Shown here: piece by piece, positions 25,949 through 34,658 of the stretch
Numbering within the stretch: the stretch's first letter is position 1
How the letters are laid out: each line of letters opens with the position of its first letter
Translations under genes and position numbers: made by a program
Source of the DNA: JANQPX01 sp050633905
Lineage (GTDB): Bacteria > Pseudomonadota > Alphaproteobacteria > Geminicoccales > Geminicoccaceae
Direction: 5' to 3'
Length of the DNA stretch: 64,000 nucleotides
NCBI GenBank assembly: GCA_050633905.1
Contig: JBOEHJ010000094.1
Span: 1 to 64,000, forward strand
Notes under the pieces: generated by a model
Database searches by the model: none
What the model was told of the DNA's origin: nothing
The model's input: only the letters and a program-made list of their open reading frames with translations

Positions 25949-25979
25949 TTGACACAATTGCTTGCGCGCATCAATAATA
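25949..25979 (+). promoter_or_regulatory. Sigma70-type promoter for the transketolase operon
   Basis: TTGACA at 25949-25954 is followed after 19 bp by AATAAT at 25974-25979 (or after 17 bp by CAATAA). Transcription would begin near 25986, downstream of the GTG at 25984, and this helps to choose the ATG at 26011 as the transketolase start. Confidence 0.5.
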
Positions 25980-26010
25980 GTATGTGAATAAAAATTCAGT
26001 TGGCAAGGAT

Positions 26011-26832
26011 ATGGAAGCGAGAAAGCTCAAAGACATCGCAAACCGGATCAGGCGACGCGATCTTCAGGCGGTTTTCGAGGCAGGTGCCGGCCACCTCGGC
26101 GGCGAGATGTCCGTGATCGACCTGCTGACGGCGCTCTACTTCCATATATTAAATGTCGATCCGACGGATCCACTGAACCCGACCCGTGACCGGTTCGTCC
26201 TAAGCAAGGGCCATACGGCTTGCGCGCTCTATGTGACCCTCGCAGAGGCTGGTTTTGTGGCAAAAGACGAGATCAACACGTTCTTGAAGCCACACTCTCG
26301 GCTGAATGGCCATCCCAACTGTACGAAGGTGCCGGGTGTCGAGACCAATACCGGTCCCCTTGGCCATGGGCTGCCGGTCGGTGTCGGCATGGCCAAGGCG
26401 GCCAAGATGGATGGCGCATCCTGGCGAACCTTCGTTTTGACCGGTGACGGTGAAATGCAGGAGGGCAGTAATTGGGAGGCGGTGATGGCCGCCGCCCAGT
26501 TCGATCTCGATAATCTGACGCTGATCATCGATCACAACCGCCTGCAGCAAGGCGCTCGTCTCGCCGAGACAAACGATCTCGCCCCAATCGCCCCCAAGCT
26601 CGAAGCGTTCGGTTGGACGGTACGGGAAATCGACGGGCACGACATGGAGGCGATTGTCGAGGCCCTTTCACCTGAAGCCAGGATGCCCGGCAAGCCTACA
26701 GGCGTGGTCGCCCATACCAACAAGGGCCAGGGCATCTCGTTCATGCAGGATCGCGTCGAGTGGCACCATAAAGTGCCCAATCTTGAACAGTACGAGCAGG
26801 CGCAAAAGGAACTTGAGGAAGCCTTGGCATGA
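26011..26832 (+). CDS. Transketolase, N-terminal (TPP-binding) subunit
   Basis: A 273-residue protein equal to the pyrophosphate half of transketolase. It has AGAGHLGGEMSVIDLL, SKGHTACALY, the TPP/Mg motif GDGEMQEGSNWEA and DHNRLQQG. The start is uncertain: ATG at 26011 fits the promoter, while GTG at 25984 adds nine residues. It overlaps the C-terminal subunit gene by 4 bp. Split transketolases occur in sugar catabolism, notably the AptA/AptB apulose-4-phosphate transketolase; the substrate here is inferred. Confidence 0.87.
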   Translation: MEARKLKDIANRIRRRDLQAVFEAGAGHLGGEMSVIDLLTALYFHILNVDPTDPLNPTRDRFVLSKGHTACALYVTLAEAGFVAKDEINTFLKPHSRLNGHPNCTKVPGVETNTGPLGHGLPVGVGMAKAAKMDGASWRTFVLTGDGEMQEGSNWEAVMAAAQFDLDNLTLIIDHNRLQQGARLAETNDLAPIAPKLEAFGWTVREIDGHDMEAIVEALSPEARMPGKPTGVVAHTNKGQGISFMQDRVEWHHKVPNLEQYEQAQKELEEALA

Positions 26833-27779
26833 ATGCGTCTGTGCAACTTCATGACTGTCGGGACGCATTTACGGAAGCACTGCAGGCGATCGCGTGCGCG
26901 GACCCTGATGTGGTCGCCGTCTGCAATGATTCGGTTGGCTCCAGCAAACTCGGCGGCTTTCGTGAACGGTGGCCGGAGCGGCTGATCAATGTGGGCATTG
27001 CCGAGCAGAATCTGGTGGGCGTTGGCGCTGGCCTCGCCAATGGCGGCAAGCTGCCCTTCGTTTGCGCCGCAGCTTGCTTTTTGACCGGGCGTGCGCTCGA
27101 GCAGATCAAGGCGGACATCGCCTACTCGAACGCCAATGTGAAGCTTTGCGGCATAAGTTCCGGGATGGCTTATGGTGAGCTCGGGCCGACACATCACTCG
27201 ATTGAGGATTTTGCCTGGCTTAGGGCGCTTCCCAATCTTCCCGTGATAGCACCCTGCGATCGGATCGAAACCGCGGCCGCCACCCATTTCGCTGCCGGCT
27301 ACGACGGTCCGCTTTTCCTGCGGCTGAGCCGGGTCGGCGTTCCGGATCTCCTGCCCGAGCGGCATGAATTCGTGCTGGGCAAGGCGAATGTCCTTCGCGA
27401 GGGTGATGACCTCACCATCATCGCGAACGGCGTGCTCAGCCACCGTGCGCTTGCCGCAGCCGAGACATTGGCGAGCAAGGACCTGGAGGCGCGTGTGCTC
27501 AATATGGCGACCGTACGCCCGATCGATGAAGACGCGATCATCAGCGCCGCGAAGGAAACCGGCGCCATTCTCACCTGCGAGGAGCACACCATCTATGGCG
27601 GGCTCGGCAGTGCTGTCGCTGAGGTGGTCGTGCAAGAGCAACCCGTGCCGATGGAGATCCTCGGCGTCCCCGGAATTTTCGCGCCGACTGGCTCTGCGAA
27701 TTTTCTCTTGGATGAGTTCGGCATGTCGCCGGAAGGCATCGCAGGACGCGCCGAAGCGTTGGTTACAAGGAAGGGCTGA
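26829..27779 (+). CDS. Transketolase, C-terminal subunit
   Basis: A 316-residue partner carrying the pyrimidine-binding and C-terminal domains. The catalytic Glu lies in INVGIAEQNLVGVGAGLANG. HHSIEDFAWLRALPNLPVIA and the C-terminal ILTCEEHTIYGGLGSAVAEV are typical. ATG overlaps the previous stop (ATGA), so the two halves are translated together. A kinase follows after 5 bp. With an FGGY kinase in the operon the pair probably acts on a phosphorylated ketose. Confidence 0.87.
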   Translation: MNASVQLHDCRDAFTEALQAIACADPDVVAVCNDSVGSSKLGGFRERWPERLINVGIAEQNLVGVGAGLANGGKLPFVCAAACFLTGRALEQIKADIAYSNANVKLCGISSGMAYGELGPTHHSIEDFAWLRALPNLPVIAPCDRIETAAATHFAAGYDGPLFLRLSRVGVPDLLPERHEFVLGKANVLREGDDLTIIANGVLSHRALAAAETLASKDLEARVLNMATVRPIDEDAIISAAKETGAILTCEEHTIYGGLGSAVAEVVVQEQPVPMEILGVPGIFAPTGSANFLLDEFGMSPEGIAGRAEALVTRKG

Positions 27780-27784
27780 AGACC

Positions 27785-29269
27785 ATGGCCGAGCGCGTCA
27801 TCCTAGCTGTCGATCAAGGCACCACGAACAGCAAGGCGATCTTGGTCGCAGAAGACGGCCGAGTGCTGGCAAGCGGTTCGTCGCCTGTGCCCATCGAACA
27901 TCCGCGCTCCGGCTGGGTTCAGCAAGATGGCGAGCAGATCTGGAAGAGTGTGCAAGAGGCGATCACCGTCTGCCTCGCCAATGCAGACAACGTGCAGCAA
28001 GATGTTGAGATCGCAGCGATCGGCATTTCGAACCAGCGCGAATCGGTGCTCGCCTGGGATCGGAGAACGGGCAAGCCCACCGGACCCGTGATCACCTGGC
28101 AATGCCGGCGCACCGCAGAAGCATGCGAGCGACTTCGTAGCGAGGGGCTAGAAGACAAGATCCTGGCGCGAACCGGATTGCCCCTCGATCCGCTCTTCCC
28201 GGCAACGAAAGTTCGCTGGCTGCTCGATCATCTGCCCACCGATCAGGATCCGAAGGACCTTTGCATCGGCACGGTCGATTCCTGGCTGATCTGGAACTTC
28301 TCCGGTGGCGTCGTTCATGCTTGCGATCGTTCTAATGCCGCACGGACCCAATTGTTTGACATCGCGAAGGCCAGCTGGGACGAAGGTTTGTGTGAAATTT
28401 TTGGCGTCGCGCCGACACTTCTCCCGGATGTTCAGGATTCATCCCACATCTTCGGAAAAACATCCGGTGTTTCAGGGCTTGCCGACGGCATTCCGATAGG
28501 CGGGGCGATCGGCGATTCCCACGGCGCTCTCTTCGGGCATGGTGCCTACAGCAAAGGCGATGGTAAGGTCACCTTCGGCACCGGCTCCTCGGTCATGGCC
28601 ACGATCGCCGGCTTCAAAGCGCCGCCGAAGGGTCTAACGACAACAATCGCTTGGTCATTGGACGGGGTTTCGACATTTGCCTTTGAAGGCAACATCCTGG
28701 TAAGTGCATCGGTCCTTCCCTGGACCGCTGACCTTTTAGGGCTGGCGGATGTCGAGGCTTTGCTCGATCTCGCTGAGACTGTAAAAGGAACTGAAGGGGT
28801 CTCGCTGGTGCCGGCTTTCGTCGGTCTTGGCGCACCCCACTGGAATGCCGAAGCGCGCGGCCTGGTCGCGGGCTTGAGCTTTGGCTCGAAGCCGACACAC
28901 CTCGCGCGTGCCGCGGCAGAGAGCATGGCACTTCAGGTCCATGACGTGTTCGATATCGTTCAGCATGCCGCGGGTGCTAAGGTCGGTCGGTTGTTCGTCG
29001 ATGGCGGCCCCAGCAGCAACCGGTTCCTCATGGGGCTCGTCGCTGGTTATCTGAACCATCCGGTGATCATGTGCGAAACGACAGAAGCCTCGGCCCTGGG
29101 TGCAGCCTATCTGGCCGGCTTGTCCACCGGCGTCTGGGACAGTTTGACGGCAGTATCGAGCCTCGCTGGCGAACGCACATCGCTGTCGATGACGATGGAT
29201 CCAGCAGTGCGCCAGAAGGCGTTGAAAGATTGGCGGAGTGCTCTTGCACGTTCGAAACTTGATGCCTGA
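27785..29269 (+). CDS. FGGY-family carbohydrate kinase (glycerol kinase-like)
   Basis: A 494-residue actin-fold kinase. It opens with VILAVDQGTTNSKAILV; the segment GISNQRESVLAWDR resembles GlpK. FGGY parts are GTVDSWLIWNFSGG, TFGTGSSVMA and the C-terminal LFVDGGPSSNRFLMGLVAGY. Glycerol kinase is possible, but location beside a split transketolase suggests a ketopentose or apulose kinase instead. The sequence alone does not settle the substrate. Confidence 0.82.
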   Translation: MAERVILAVDQGTTNSKAILVAEDGRVLASGSSPVPIEHPRSGWVQQDGEQIWKSVQEAITVCLANADNVQQDVEIAAIGISNQRESVLAWDRRTGKPTGPVITWQCRRTAEACERLRSEGLEDKILARTGLPLDPLFPATKVRWLLDHLPTDQDPKDLCIGTVDSWLIWNFSGGVVHACDRSNAARTQLFDIAKASWDEGLCEIFGVAPTLLPDVQDSSHIFGKTSGVSGLADGIPIGGAIGDSHGALFGHGAYSKGDGKVTFGTGSSVMATIAGFKAPPKGLTTTIAWSLDGVSTFAFEGNILVSASVLPWTADLLGLADVEALLDLAETVKGTEGVSLVPAFVGLGAPHWNAEARGLVAGLSFGSKPTHLARAAAESMALQVHDVFDIVQHAAGAKVGRLFVDGGPSSNRFLMGLVAGYLNHPVIMCETTEASALGAAYLAGLSTGVWDSLTAVSSLAGERTSLSMTMDPAVRQKALKDWRSALARSKLDA

Positions 29270-29317
29270 GCCTGGCGGATTGTTCAAGCTCACCAGCGGA
29301 AAGCTAGGAGCCATGGG

Positions 29318-30304
29318 TTGACGCGAATCAACGAACTTCGATTGATCGCAAGGGTGGCGCAGATGTATCACGTCGAAAACATGCGCCAAGCGGACATCGC
29401 CAAACACCTTCGTCTCTCCCAGGCGACCGTGTCGCGGATCTTAAGGCGTGCGCAGGACGAAGGCATCGTGCGCACGACGATCGTGGCGCCTTCCGGAACC
29501 TATGACGATCTCGAACGAGGTCTGCGCGAGCGCTACAACCTGCCCGAAGCGATCGTCGTCGAATGCGTTGAGGACCGGGATGGCGCCATCATGTCCCGCC
29601 TCGGCGAAGCGGCAGCGCATTTCGTCGAGGTGACGTTGCAATCTGGCGAGGTGGTCGGTGTCTCCAGCTGGAGCGAAACCATCTTAAAGATGGTTGACAA
29701 CATCCATCCTATGAAGGCGGGCAAGGCGAAATATGTGGTGCAGACCCTGGGCGGCATGGGCAATCCTGGCGTTCAGACCCATGCCACTCAACTGACCACG
29801 CGTCTTGCCAAGCTGATCGGCGCCGAACCCAGGCTGTTGACGTCGCACGGTGTCGCTCAGTCCCGCGAAGCCAAGCTGATCATGTTATCTGACCCTTATG
29901 TGCGCGAAACCATGGATCTCTTCGGCAAGATCACGCTTGCGATCGTCGGCATCGGCGCGATCGAGCCCTCGCGCATGCTGGCGGGCAGCGGCAATGTCTT
30001 TTCGGCAGGTGAATTGTCTGATCTCAAGGAAGCCGGCGCAGTCGGTGACATCAGCCTTCGCTTCTTCGATAAGGATGGCAGCTCCGTAAAGACCCCGCTG
30101 GACGATCGTGTCATCGGAATGGACATGGCAACACTGTCGAAAGTCGACCGCGTTATTGGCCTTGCGGGTGGACAATCGAAGACTGAGGCGATCGCCGGCG
30201 CCTTGCATGCGGGCGTGCTGAACGTGCTCATCACCGATAAATTCACAGCGGCTAGGCTGCTGGACCAAAACCATGACTTCGAGCAGGAGGCAGACGTAGC
30301 ATGA
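29318..30304 (+). CDS. SorC/DeoR-type sugar-binding transcriptional regulator
   Basis: A 328-residue regulator. Residues 1-60 form a helix-turn-helix (MRQADIAKHLRLSQATVSRI). The rest is the SorC sugar-binding domain related to glucosamine-6-phosphate deaminase, which senses phosphorylated sugars. The start is TTG at 29318 with AGGAG eight bases upstream; an ATG five bases earlier runs into a stop. It probably controls the divergent promoters at 25867-25979. Confidence 0.82.
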   Translation: MTRINELRLIARVAQMYHVENMRQADIAKHLRLSQATVSRILRRAQDEGIVRTTIVAPSGTYDDLERGLRERYNLPEAIVVECVEDRDGAIMSRLGEAAAHFVEVTLQSGEVVGVSSWSETILKMVDNIHPMKAGKAKYVVQTLGGMGNPGVQTHATQLTTRLAKLIGAEPRLLTSHGVAQSREAKLIMLSDPYVRETMDLFGKITLAIVGIGAIEPSRMLAGSGNVFSAGELSDLKEAGAVGDISLRFFDKDGSSVKTPLDDRVIGMDMATLSKVDRVIGLAGGQSKTEAIAGALHAGVLNVLITDKFTAARLLDQNHDFEQEADVA

Positions 30305-31083
30305 GACGATTTGAAGGTAAGACTGTCGTCGTGACGGGTGGCAATAGAGGCATTGGCTATGCGATCGCCGAGCGCTTTTCCGAGGAGGGCGCAAATCTGG
30401 TGATCGCATCTGTGGAAGAGCAGGTGCATGAAGCGGCGATCAGCCTTCGAAAAAACGGTGGTAAGGTACTGCCTCTCCTTTGTGATGTCAGCAACGTCAA
30501 GGCCGTGAAGGCGCTCTACGAGAAGGCCGAGGCCGAGTTCGGCAGCATCAATGTCTCTATTCAAAATGCTGGCATCATCACGATCGCCAAGATCGAGGAT
30601 CTGACCGAGGAAGAATGGGACAACACGATGGACGTCAACACCAAGGGCGTCTTCCTCTGCTGTCAGGAAGCCATCCGACATATGCGTAAGTCGGGAAAGG
30701 GCGGTAGATTGATCTGCACGGCGTCCGGGCAAGCGCGCGAGGGCTTCATCTACACACCGCATTACGCTGCCTCGAAATTCGGCGTCATGGGCGTCGCGCA
30801 AAGCCTCGCGAAAGAAGTTGCGGAGGAAGGCATCACCGTAAACGCTATCTGCCCCGGGATCATCGAGACCGACATGTGGGACTATAATGATCGGGTCTGG
30901 GGCCAGATGCTGGGAAGCTACGGTCCGGGTGAACTAATGGCTGAATGGGTGCAAAACATCCCGATGAAACGCGCAGGGCAGGGCAAGGATGTTGCGGGCC
31001 TCGTCGCTTTTCTGGCAAGTGAGGACGCAGCCTACATCACCGGCCAGACCATCAATGTCGATGGCGGCCTGATCATGTCCTGA
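30301..31083 (+). CDS. SDR-family oxidoreductase
   Basis: A 260-residue classical short-chain dehydrogenase. The cofactor loop is TGGNRGIGYAIAERF, NAG is in SIQNAGIIT, and the catalytic Tyr and Lys are in HYAASKFG. The C-terminal GQTINVDGG is typical. ATGA overlap with the regulator gene shows that it belongs to the sugar operon, perhaps oxidising a polyol or sugar before phosphorylation. Cofactor preference was not determined. Confidence 0.82.
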   Translation: MRRFEGKTVVVTGGNRGIGYAIAERFSEEGANLVIASVEEQVHEAAISLRKNGGKVLPLLCDVSNVKAVKALYEKAEAEFGSINVSIQNAGIITIAKIEDLTEEEWDNTMDVNTKGVFLCCQEAIRHMRKSGKGGRLICTASGQAREGFIYTPHYAASKFGVMGVAQSLAKEVAEEGITVNAICPGIIETDMWDYNDRVWGQMLGSYGPGELMAEWVQNIPMKRAGQGKDVAGLVAFLASEDAAYITGQTINVDGGLIMS

Positions 31084-31098
31084 TGTCCGGCGCTGCCG

Positions 31099-31560
31099 TC
31101 AGGCAGCGTCACGCTGCGGCACTAGCTGATCGAGAGCGAGAACCGCAGCGGCGGCATCCGCGGCCTCGCACCCCTTCTTGACGAAATGTGCCTTGAAGAA
31201 CGCGGTGTGCTCGTCGGTCGGCTGGAAAAAATGCGGCGTGAGGGAAACGGACAGTACGGGCACATCGGTCTCGAGCTGGACATCCATCAGCCCCGTGATG
31301 ACAGCCTGCGCCACGAATTCATGGCGATAAATCCCGCCGTTCACGATAAATGCAGCAGCGGCGATGACGTCGAAATCACCGGACAAAGCCAGCCGTTTTG
31401 CGAAGAGAGGCATTTCGAAAGCGCCCGGCACTTCGAACACCGAAAGCGTCGCCGACGGCAGGAGTTCTTCCAGCCTTTCGACGAATCCGACATGCGCCTG
31501 ATCGACGATGTCAGCATGCCAACGCGCTTTGATGAAGGCTATTCTCGCAGGTGTAGTCAT
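31099..31560 (-). CDS. ribH: 6,7-dimethyl-8-ribityllumazine synthase, type II
   Basis: A 153-residue enzyme condensing the pyrimidine dione with dihydroxybutanone phosphate in riboflavin synthesis. IAFIKARWHADIVDQAH, FEVPGAFEMPLFAKRL, FIVNGGIYRHEFVAQAVI and QLETDVPVLSVSLTPHFFQ closely resemble the decameric RibH2 of Brucella and rhizobia. ATG at 31560 is chosen over a longer frame whose extra N-terminus would come from the riboswitch. An FMN riboswitch lies directly upstream. Confidence 0.92.
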   Translation of the reverse strand: MTTPARIAFIKARWHADIVDQAHVGFVERLEELLPSATLSVFEVPGAFEMPLFAKRLALSGDFDVIAAAAFIVNGGIYRHEFVAQAVITGLMDVQLETDVPVLSVSLTPHFFQPTDEHTAFFKAHFVKKGCEAADAAAAVLALDQLVPQRDAA

Positions 31561-31633
31561 CGCGCCCGATCCTTTCTTGACTTGAGAAGATCTTAGGGCG
31601 TCAGACACCAGACGCGCGACGTCCAGTGACCCA

Positions 31634-31753
31634 TTCTCTTCCATCCGGACTATACCGTCGGCCCCGGAATTTCACCGGTGTCTGCTGACCCTTCCGAAGA
31701 AGGCGCTCGCGGGCTGTCACCGCCGGTGGGGAATTTCACCCCGCCCTGAGAAC
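31634..31753 (-). ncRNA. FMN riboswitch (RFN element)
   Basis: Read on the minus strand it has every conserved block in order: TCAGGGCGGGGTGAAATTCC, CACCGGCGGT, AGCCCGCGAGCG, a variable arm, CCGGTGAAATTCCGG, GCCGACGGTATAGTC and CGGATGGAAGAGAA. It ends 73 bp before the ribH start, so FMN would repress ribH. Confidence 0.95.
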
Positions 31754-31891
31754 AAGATTGGAATAGATTACCATACATAAATGAGCAACAGCAATTGTGA
31801 TGTTTTCGATGATTCAACGAGTTGATGCGGCGGTCAACGGAATGGTCCGACTTGGAATCGACCAGCGCGATGATTGAAGGTTTGACCATCT

Positions 31892-32029
31892 ATGCCGAAG
31901 GCAAAACGCTCGATCTGGAAATTAAAGAAGCTCTGGATCGATGGCTTCTTTGACGATGCCGATCATGAACCGGAGGAAGAATACATTGAGACAGGTGCCG
32001 ATCTCGAAGTCTTCATGGGAAAAATTTGA
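31892..32029 (+). CDS. Possible small acidic protein (45 residues)
   Basis: The frame starts MPKAKRSIWKLKK and ends with an acidic tail (EPEEEYIETGADLEVFMGKI, closing residues). A weak GAAGG lies 13 bp before the ATG. No family is recognised. It lies between the riboswitch and a gene fragment in a stretch that shows other decay, so it may be a remnant. Confidence 0.25.
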   Translation: MPKAKRSIWKLKKLWIDGFFDDADHEPEEEYIETGADLEVFMGKI

Positions 32030-32268
32030 ATGGAAGAAACATTGGCACTTTCCTTCGATAAGCCGCGTAGGCGCTGTCAGCGGAATCGATACTGATCTTG
32101 GATTCGCTGAAGTCGTCGGGTCCGCAGTCGGCCGACGATCGTATTCAGTTCAACGAGTCTCGACCATCATTGGATTTCAATAGGTTTAACGATCATGCAA
32201 GAACGTCGTACGTTTCTCATCCAGCTTTCGCTGTTCACAGGTTTACAACCAAGGCACAGCGCCATCCC

Positions 32269-32511
32269 ATGCTGATCCATGATTTCTCGATCCGGCGCTT
32301 AACCTCAGAACTCGGCACACGATGGCGCGCCGTCAGTGACTGGGTTATGGGCGATGTGTGCGAACCAAAGCTTGATATCACCGCGATCGAAGGTCGTCAT
32401 GGCATGCACCTCACCGGCGCTGTCCGCCTGGAGAACAACCGCGGTTTCATTCAGGCGTCGCTCGACTTGGCTCCGCTGACAACGCTTTCGTGCTTAATTG
32501 ATCTGGACTGA
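32269..32511 (+). pseudogene. CIA30-type protein, C-terminally truncated fragment
   Basis: The translated segment LGTRWRAVSDWVMGDVCEP, followed by HLTGAVRLENNRGFIQASL, matches the start of the CIA30/NDUFAF1-like family in bacteria (TRWRxVSDxVMGGVS and then ENNGGF). The last 80 to 100 residues expected are absent; the frame stops after CLIDLD, just before the protease gene. It is annotated as a fragment of about 80 residues. Confidence 0.55.
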
Positions 32512-32529
32512 CAACGGCTGGATTGTGAA

Positions 32530-34596
32530 ATGAGGACAATGACCTGCATTGGCATCGCTTTGGCGTTCGCATCGGTAACGTTGCCAAAGCCGACCGAGGC
32601 TCTGCCATCCGAAACACTTCAATCTGTCGTGTCGGTCTTGCCGGTATGGCCCGACAAGCCGGTTCGCGAAGGCGAGCTGCCGAACCGGGCGGTGCCTGAG
32701 GGCAGCGGGATCGCGATCGCTAAGGGCGGCTTGATCGCGACGGCTTGGCATGTGGTGCAGCCGGCCGAGCGGATCGATGTTCGTCTCGCCGATGGACGCG
32801 TGCTGCCGGCGACATTGATCGGACAGGACGAAGCGAGCGATGTTGCTTTGCTGCGCATCGCCGCCGATCTGCCGCTCCTGGACTTAGCGCCGCGGCCGGA
32901 TCTCGCCGATCCTGTCTGCCTGATCGGCAACACATATGGTCTCGGCCTCTCGGTAACCTGCGGGGTCGTCTCGGCTCTTGATGTAAGCAATGCAGGCTTC
33001 AACCCTATCGAGGATTTTGTGCAGACCGACGCAGCCTCCAATCCGGGCAGCTCGGGCGGTGCCTTGGTTGATGCCGATGGCCTCCTTGTCGGCATGATGT
33101 CGGCGATTTTTGCATCTGATGGGGATGCGAATATCGGTGTGAACTTTGCTGTTTCGGCGCCCTTACTCGCCCGCATCTCACGTGATTTGGCCGATGATGG
33201 CGAGGTCGACTATGTCGAACCGGGCTGGAGCCTGGCGATGCTTCCTAGAACCGCGGCGAGCGAGATGGCTGCTGCTCGGGTTATGGCGCTCGACGAGGAA
33301 GGCGTGGCTGCCCAAGCTGGACTAGAGATCGGCGATCTGATCACGACGATCGGCGATCGACGCATTCTCGGACCACGTGATGCGGCCGGTGCGCTAGCGC
33401 TCATCGGGCCTGGCGAGACGTTAGGGGTAGCATTTGTGCGGGAGGGACGAGAGCGCAGGACGGCATTGTCGTTCGCCCATCCTTTGGAAGAAGGCGAGAA
33501 GCTCAACGCCGAAACCGCAGTCGGCGATCCCGACTGTCCTCATCCGACACCGATTTGCGCCACGCGCCAAGCGGTGTTTCCAATCGAGAGCTTTGATCCC
33601 CTCGCCAGCGCCGTGCGTATCGATCGTGATCTGCTGGTCACCAATCGGCATGTCATTGGTGATCGTCAGGAGGCAACGGTGCACACGCCGCTTGGTCCGC
33701 GTAGCGCCAAGGTCGTCCCCTCGACCTATCGCGGTGATCTTGCCTTACTCCAGGTCGATGGCCTGCCGGAAGACGGGCTTGTTCTGACACCGGACCCGGG
33801 CGGTGCTGATGCCGTTGCCGCTGAGCTTTATTTCGCGGTTGGTGCCGATATCGCAAGGCAGGAAATTCGTGTGTTCTCACCCGGAGAGCTCATTCTCGAA
33901 TCGGCGGACGAAGCCCTTCGTGGCCGGCTGCACGTCACCGCCGTGATGCAGCCTGGCGTCAGCGGCGGCGCAGTCGTCGATCAGGCCGGCCGCCTGGTCG
34001 GGATTGCGGTCGGCGGTGGTGAGGAACGCTACGAGGCGCTGCCGCTGGCGGCGCTTGCCGAACTTCTGGCAGGACGCGATGCTGCTGGCGCCGAGGCCGT
34101 GCAACAAGACCTTGGCGAAGCGCTGGTTCGCTGCGCCTCGGCGATCGAGTCGGCGCGCGCCGTGCCGCGCGGGCAGACATTGGGCGAACCGTTGTTCGAA
34201 AGGCTAACGGGTGATTGCCGTCTTGCAGAGAACGCCGGACAATATCTGGAGGCAGGTAGAGTGCTGGCGCTGGCCGGTCATTTTGACGAGGCCATTGCTC
34301 TGCATAGCGCCGCCGTTGCCGAGACCCCCCACTCCATCAATGCACGCCTATCTCTTCTGGTCTCACTTCAGCTTGCCGGCCTCTTTCAGGAGATGCTGCC
34401 GCATGCGCGATGGCTGAGTGGCCTCTTGCCGAAGGATTCGCAAGCACAGCGTTTTGCCATTCAATCCGGTGTTTGGGGCGGCGACCCTGAGCTTGCCGAT
34501 CTTGCCTACAGCCGCCTGCTGGAGGCCGATCCGCGTCAGGCACAAGCGGCCAAACGATTCATCGATCAGCCGCCACCAGCGCCGCAACCACGTTAG
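32530..34596 (+). CDS. Exported protein with two trypsin-like domains, PDZ and TPR-like tail
   Basis: A 688-residue protein with signal peptide (residues 1-24). Domain 1 is an HtrA-like serine protease with H74 (TAWHVV), D104 (SDVALLRI) and S175 (NPGSSGGALV). A PDZ domain follows at about 255-315. Domain 2 is a second trypsin fold with H374 (TNRHVIG), D403 (GDLALLQ) and S478 (QPGVSGGAVV). Residues 570-685 look like TPR helices. Both triads seem complete, which is unusual. HtrA proteins act in periplasmic quality control; the role here is not known. The 3' end is duplicated at 37309-37508. Confidence 0.82.
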   Translation: MRTMTCIGIALAFASVTLPKPTEALPSETLQSVVSVLPVWPDKPVREGELPNRAVPEGSGIAIAKGGLIATAWHVVQPAERIDVRLADGRVLPATLIGQDEASDVALLRIAADLPLLDLAPRPDLADPVCLIGNTYGLGLSVTCGVVSALDVSNAGFNPIEDFVQTDAASNPGSSGGALVDADGLLVGMMSAIFASDGDANIGVNFAVSAPLLARISRDLADDGEVDYVEPGWSLAMLPRTAASEMAAARVMALDEEGVAAQAGLEIGDLITTIGDRRILGPRDAAGALALIGPGETLGVAFVREGRERRTALSFAHPLEEGEKLNAETAVGDPDCPHPTPICATRQAVFPIESFDPLASAVRIDRDLLVTNRHVIGDRQEATVHTPLGPRSAKVVPSTYRGDLALLQVDGLPEDGLVLTPDPGGADAVAAELYFAVGADIARQEIRVFSPGELILESADEALRGRLHVTAVMQPGVSGGAVVDQAGRLVGIAVGGGEERYEALPLAALAELLAGRDAAGAEAVQQDLGEALVRCASAIESARAVPRGQTLGEPLFERLTGDCRLAENAGQYLEAGRVLALAGHFDEAIALHSAAVAETPHSINARLSLLVSLQLAGLFQEMLPHARWLSGLLPKDSQAQRFAIQSGVWGGDPELADLAYSRLLEADPRQAQAAKRFIDQPPPAPQPR

Positions 34597-34598
34597 CC
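34342..34598. repeat. Parent copy of a 0.2-kb direct repeat (3' end of the protease gene)
   Basis: This part of the double-trypsin gene is present again at 37309-37508 in the same orientation. Inside it, two CAGCCGCC octamers (34509-34516 and 34567-34574) lie 58 bp apart, and the second copy has lost exactly the interval between them. Confidence 0.85.
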
Positions 34599-34658
34599 GG
34601 AAACTCTATTCCTGACGACTAACTGATTTGAACACGGACGATCCTGATTGGGTTAGGT

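Noticed and set aside
26532..27641. Open frame (369 codons) antisense to the transketolase subunits
   Set aside because: Shadow of two clearly conserved proteins.
27785..29269. Plain glycerol catabolism (glpK)
   Set aside because: Sequence is glycerol-kinase-like, but no glpD or GlpF-type genes are nearby and the operon context is a pentulose-type pathway; substrate left open.
31092..31107. GCTGCC/GGCAGC hairpin between SDR and ribH as bidirectional terminator
   Set aside because: It overlaps the end of ribH and has no T-run on either side, so termination is not supported.
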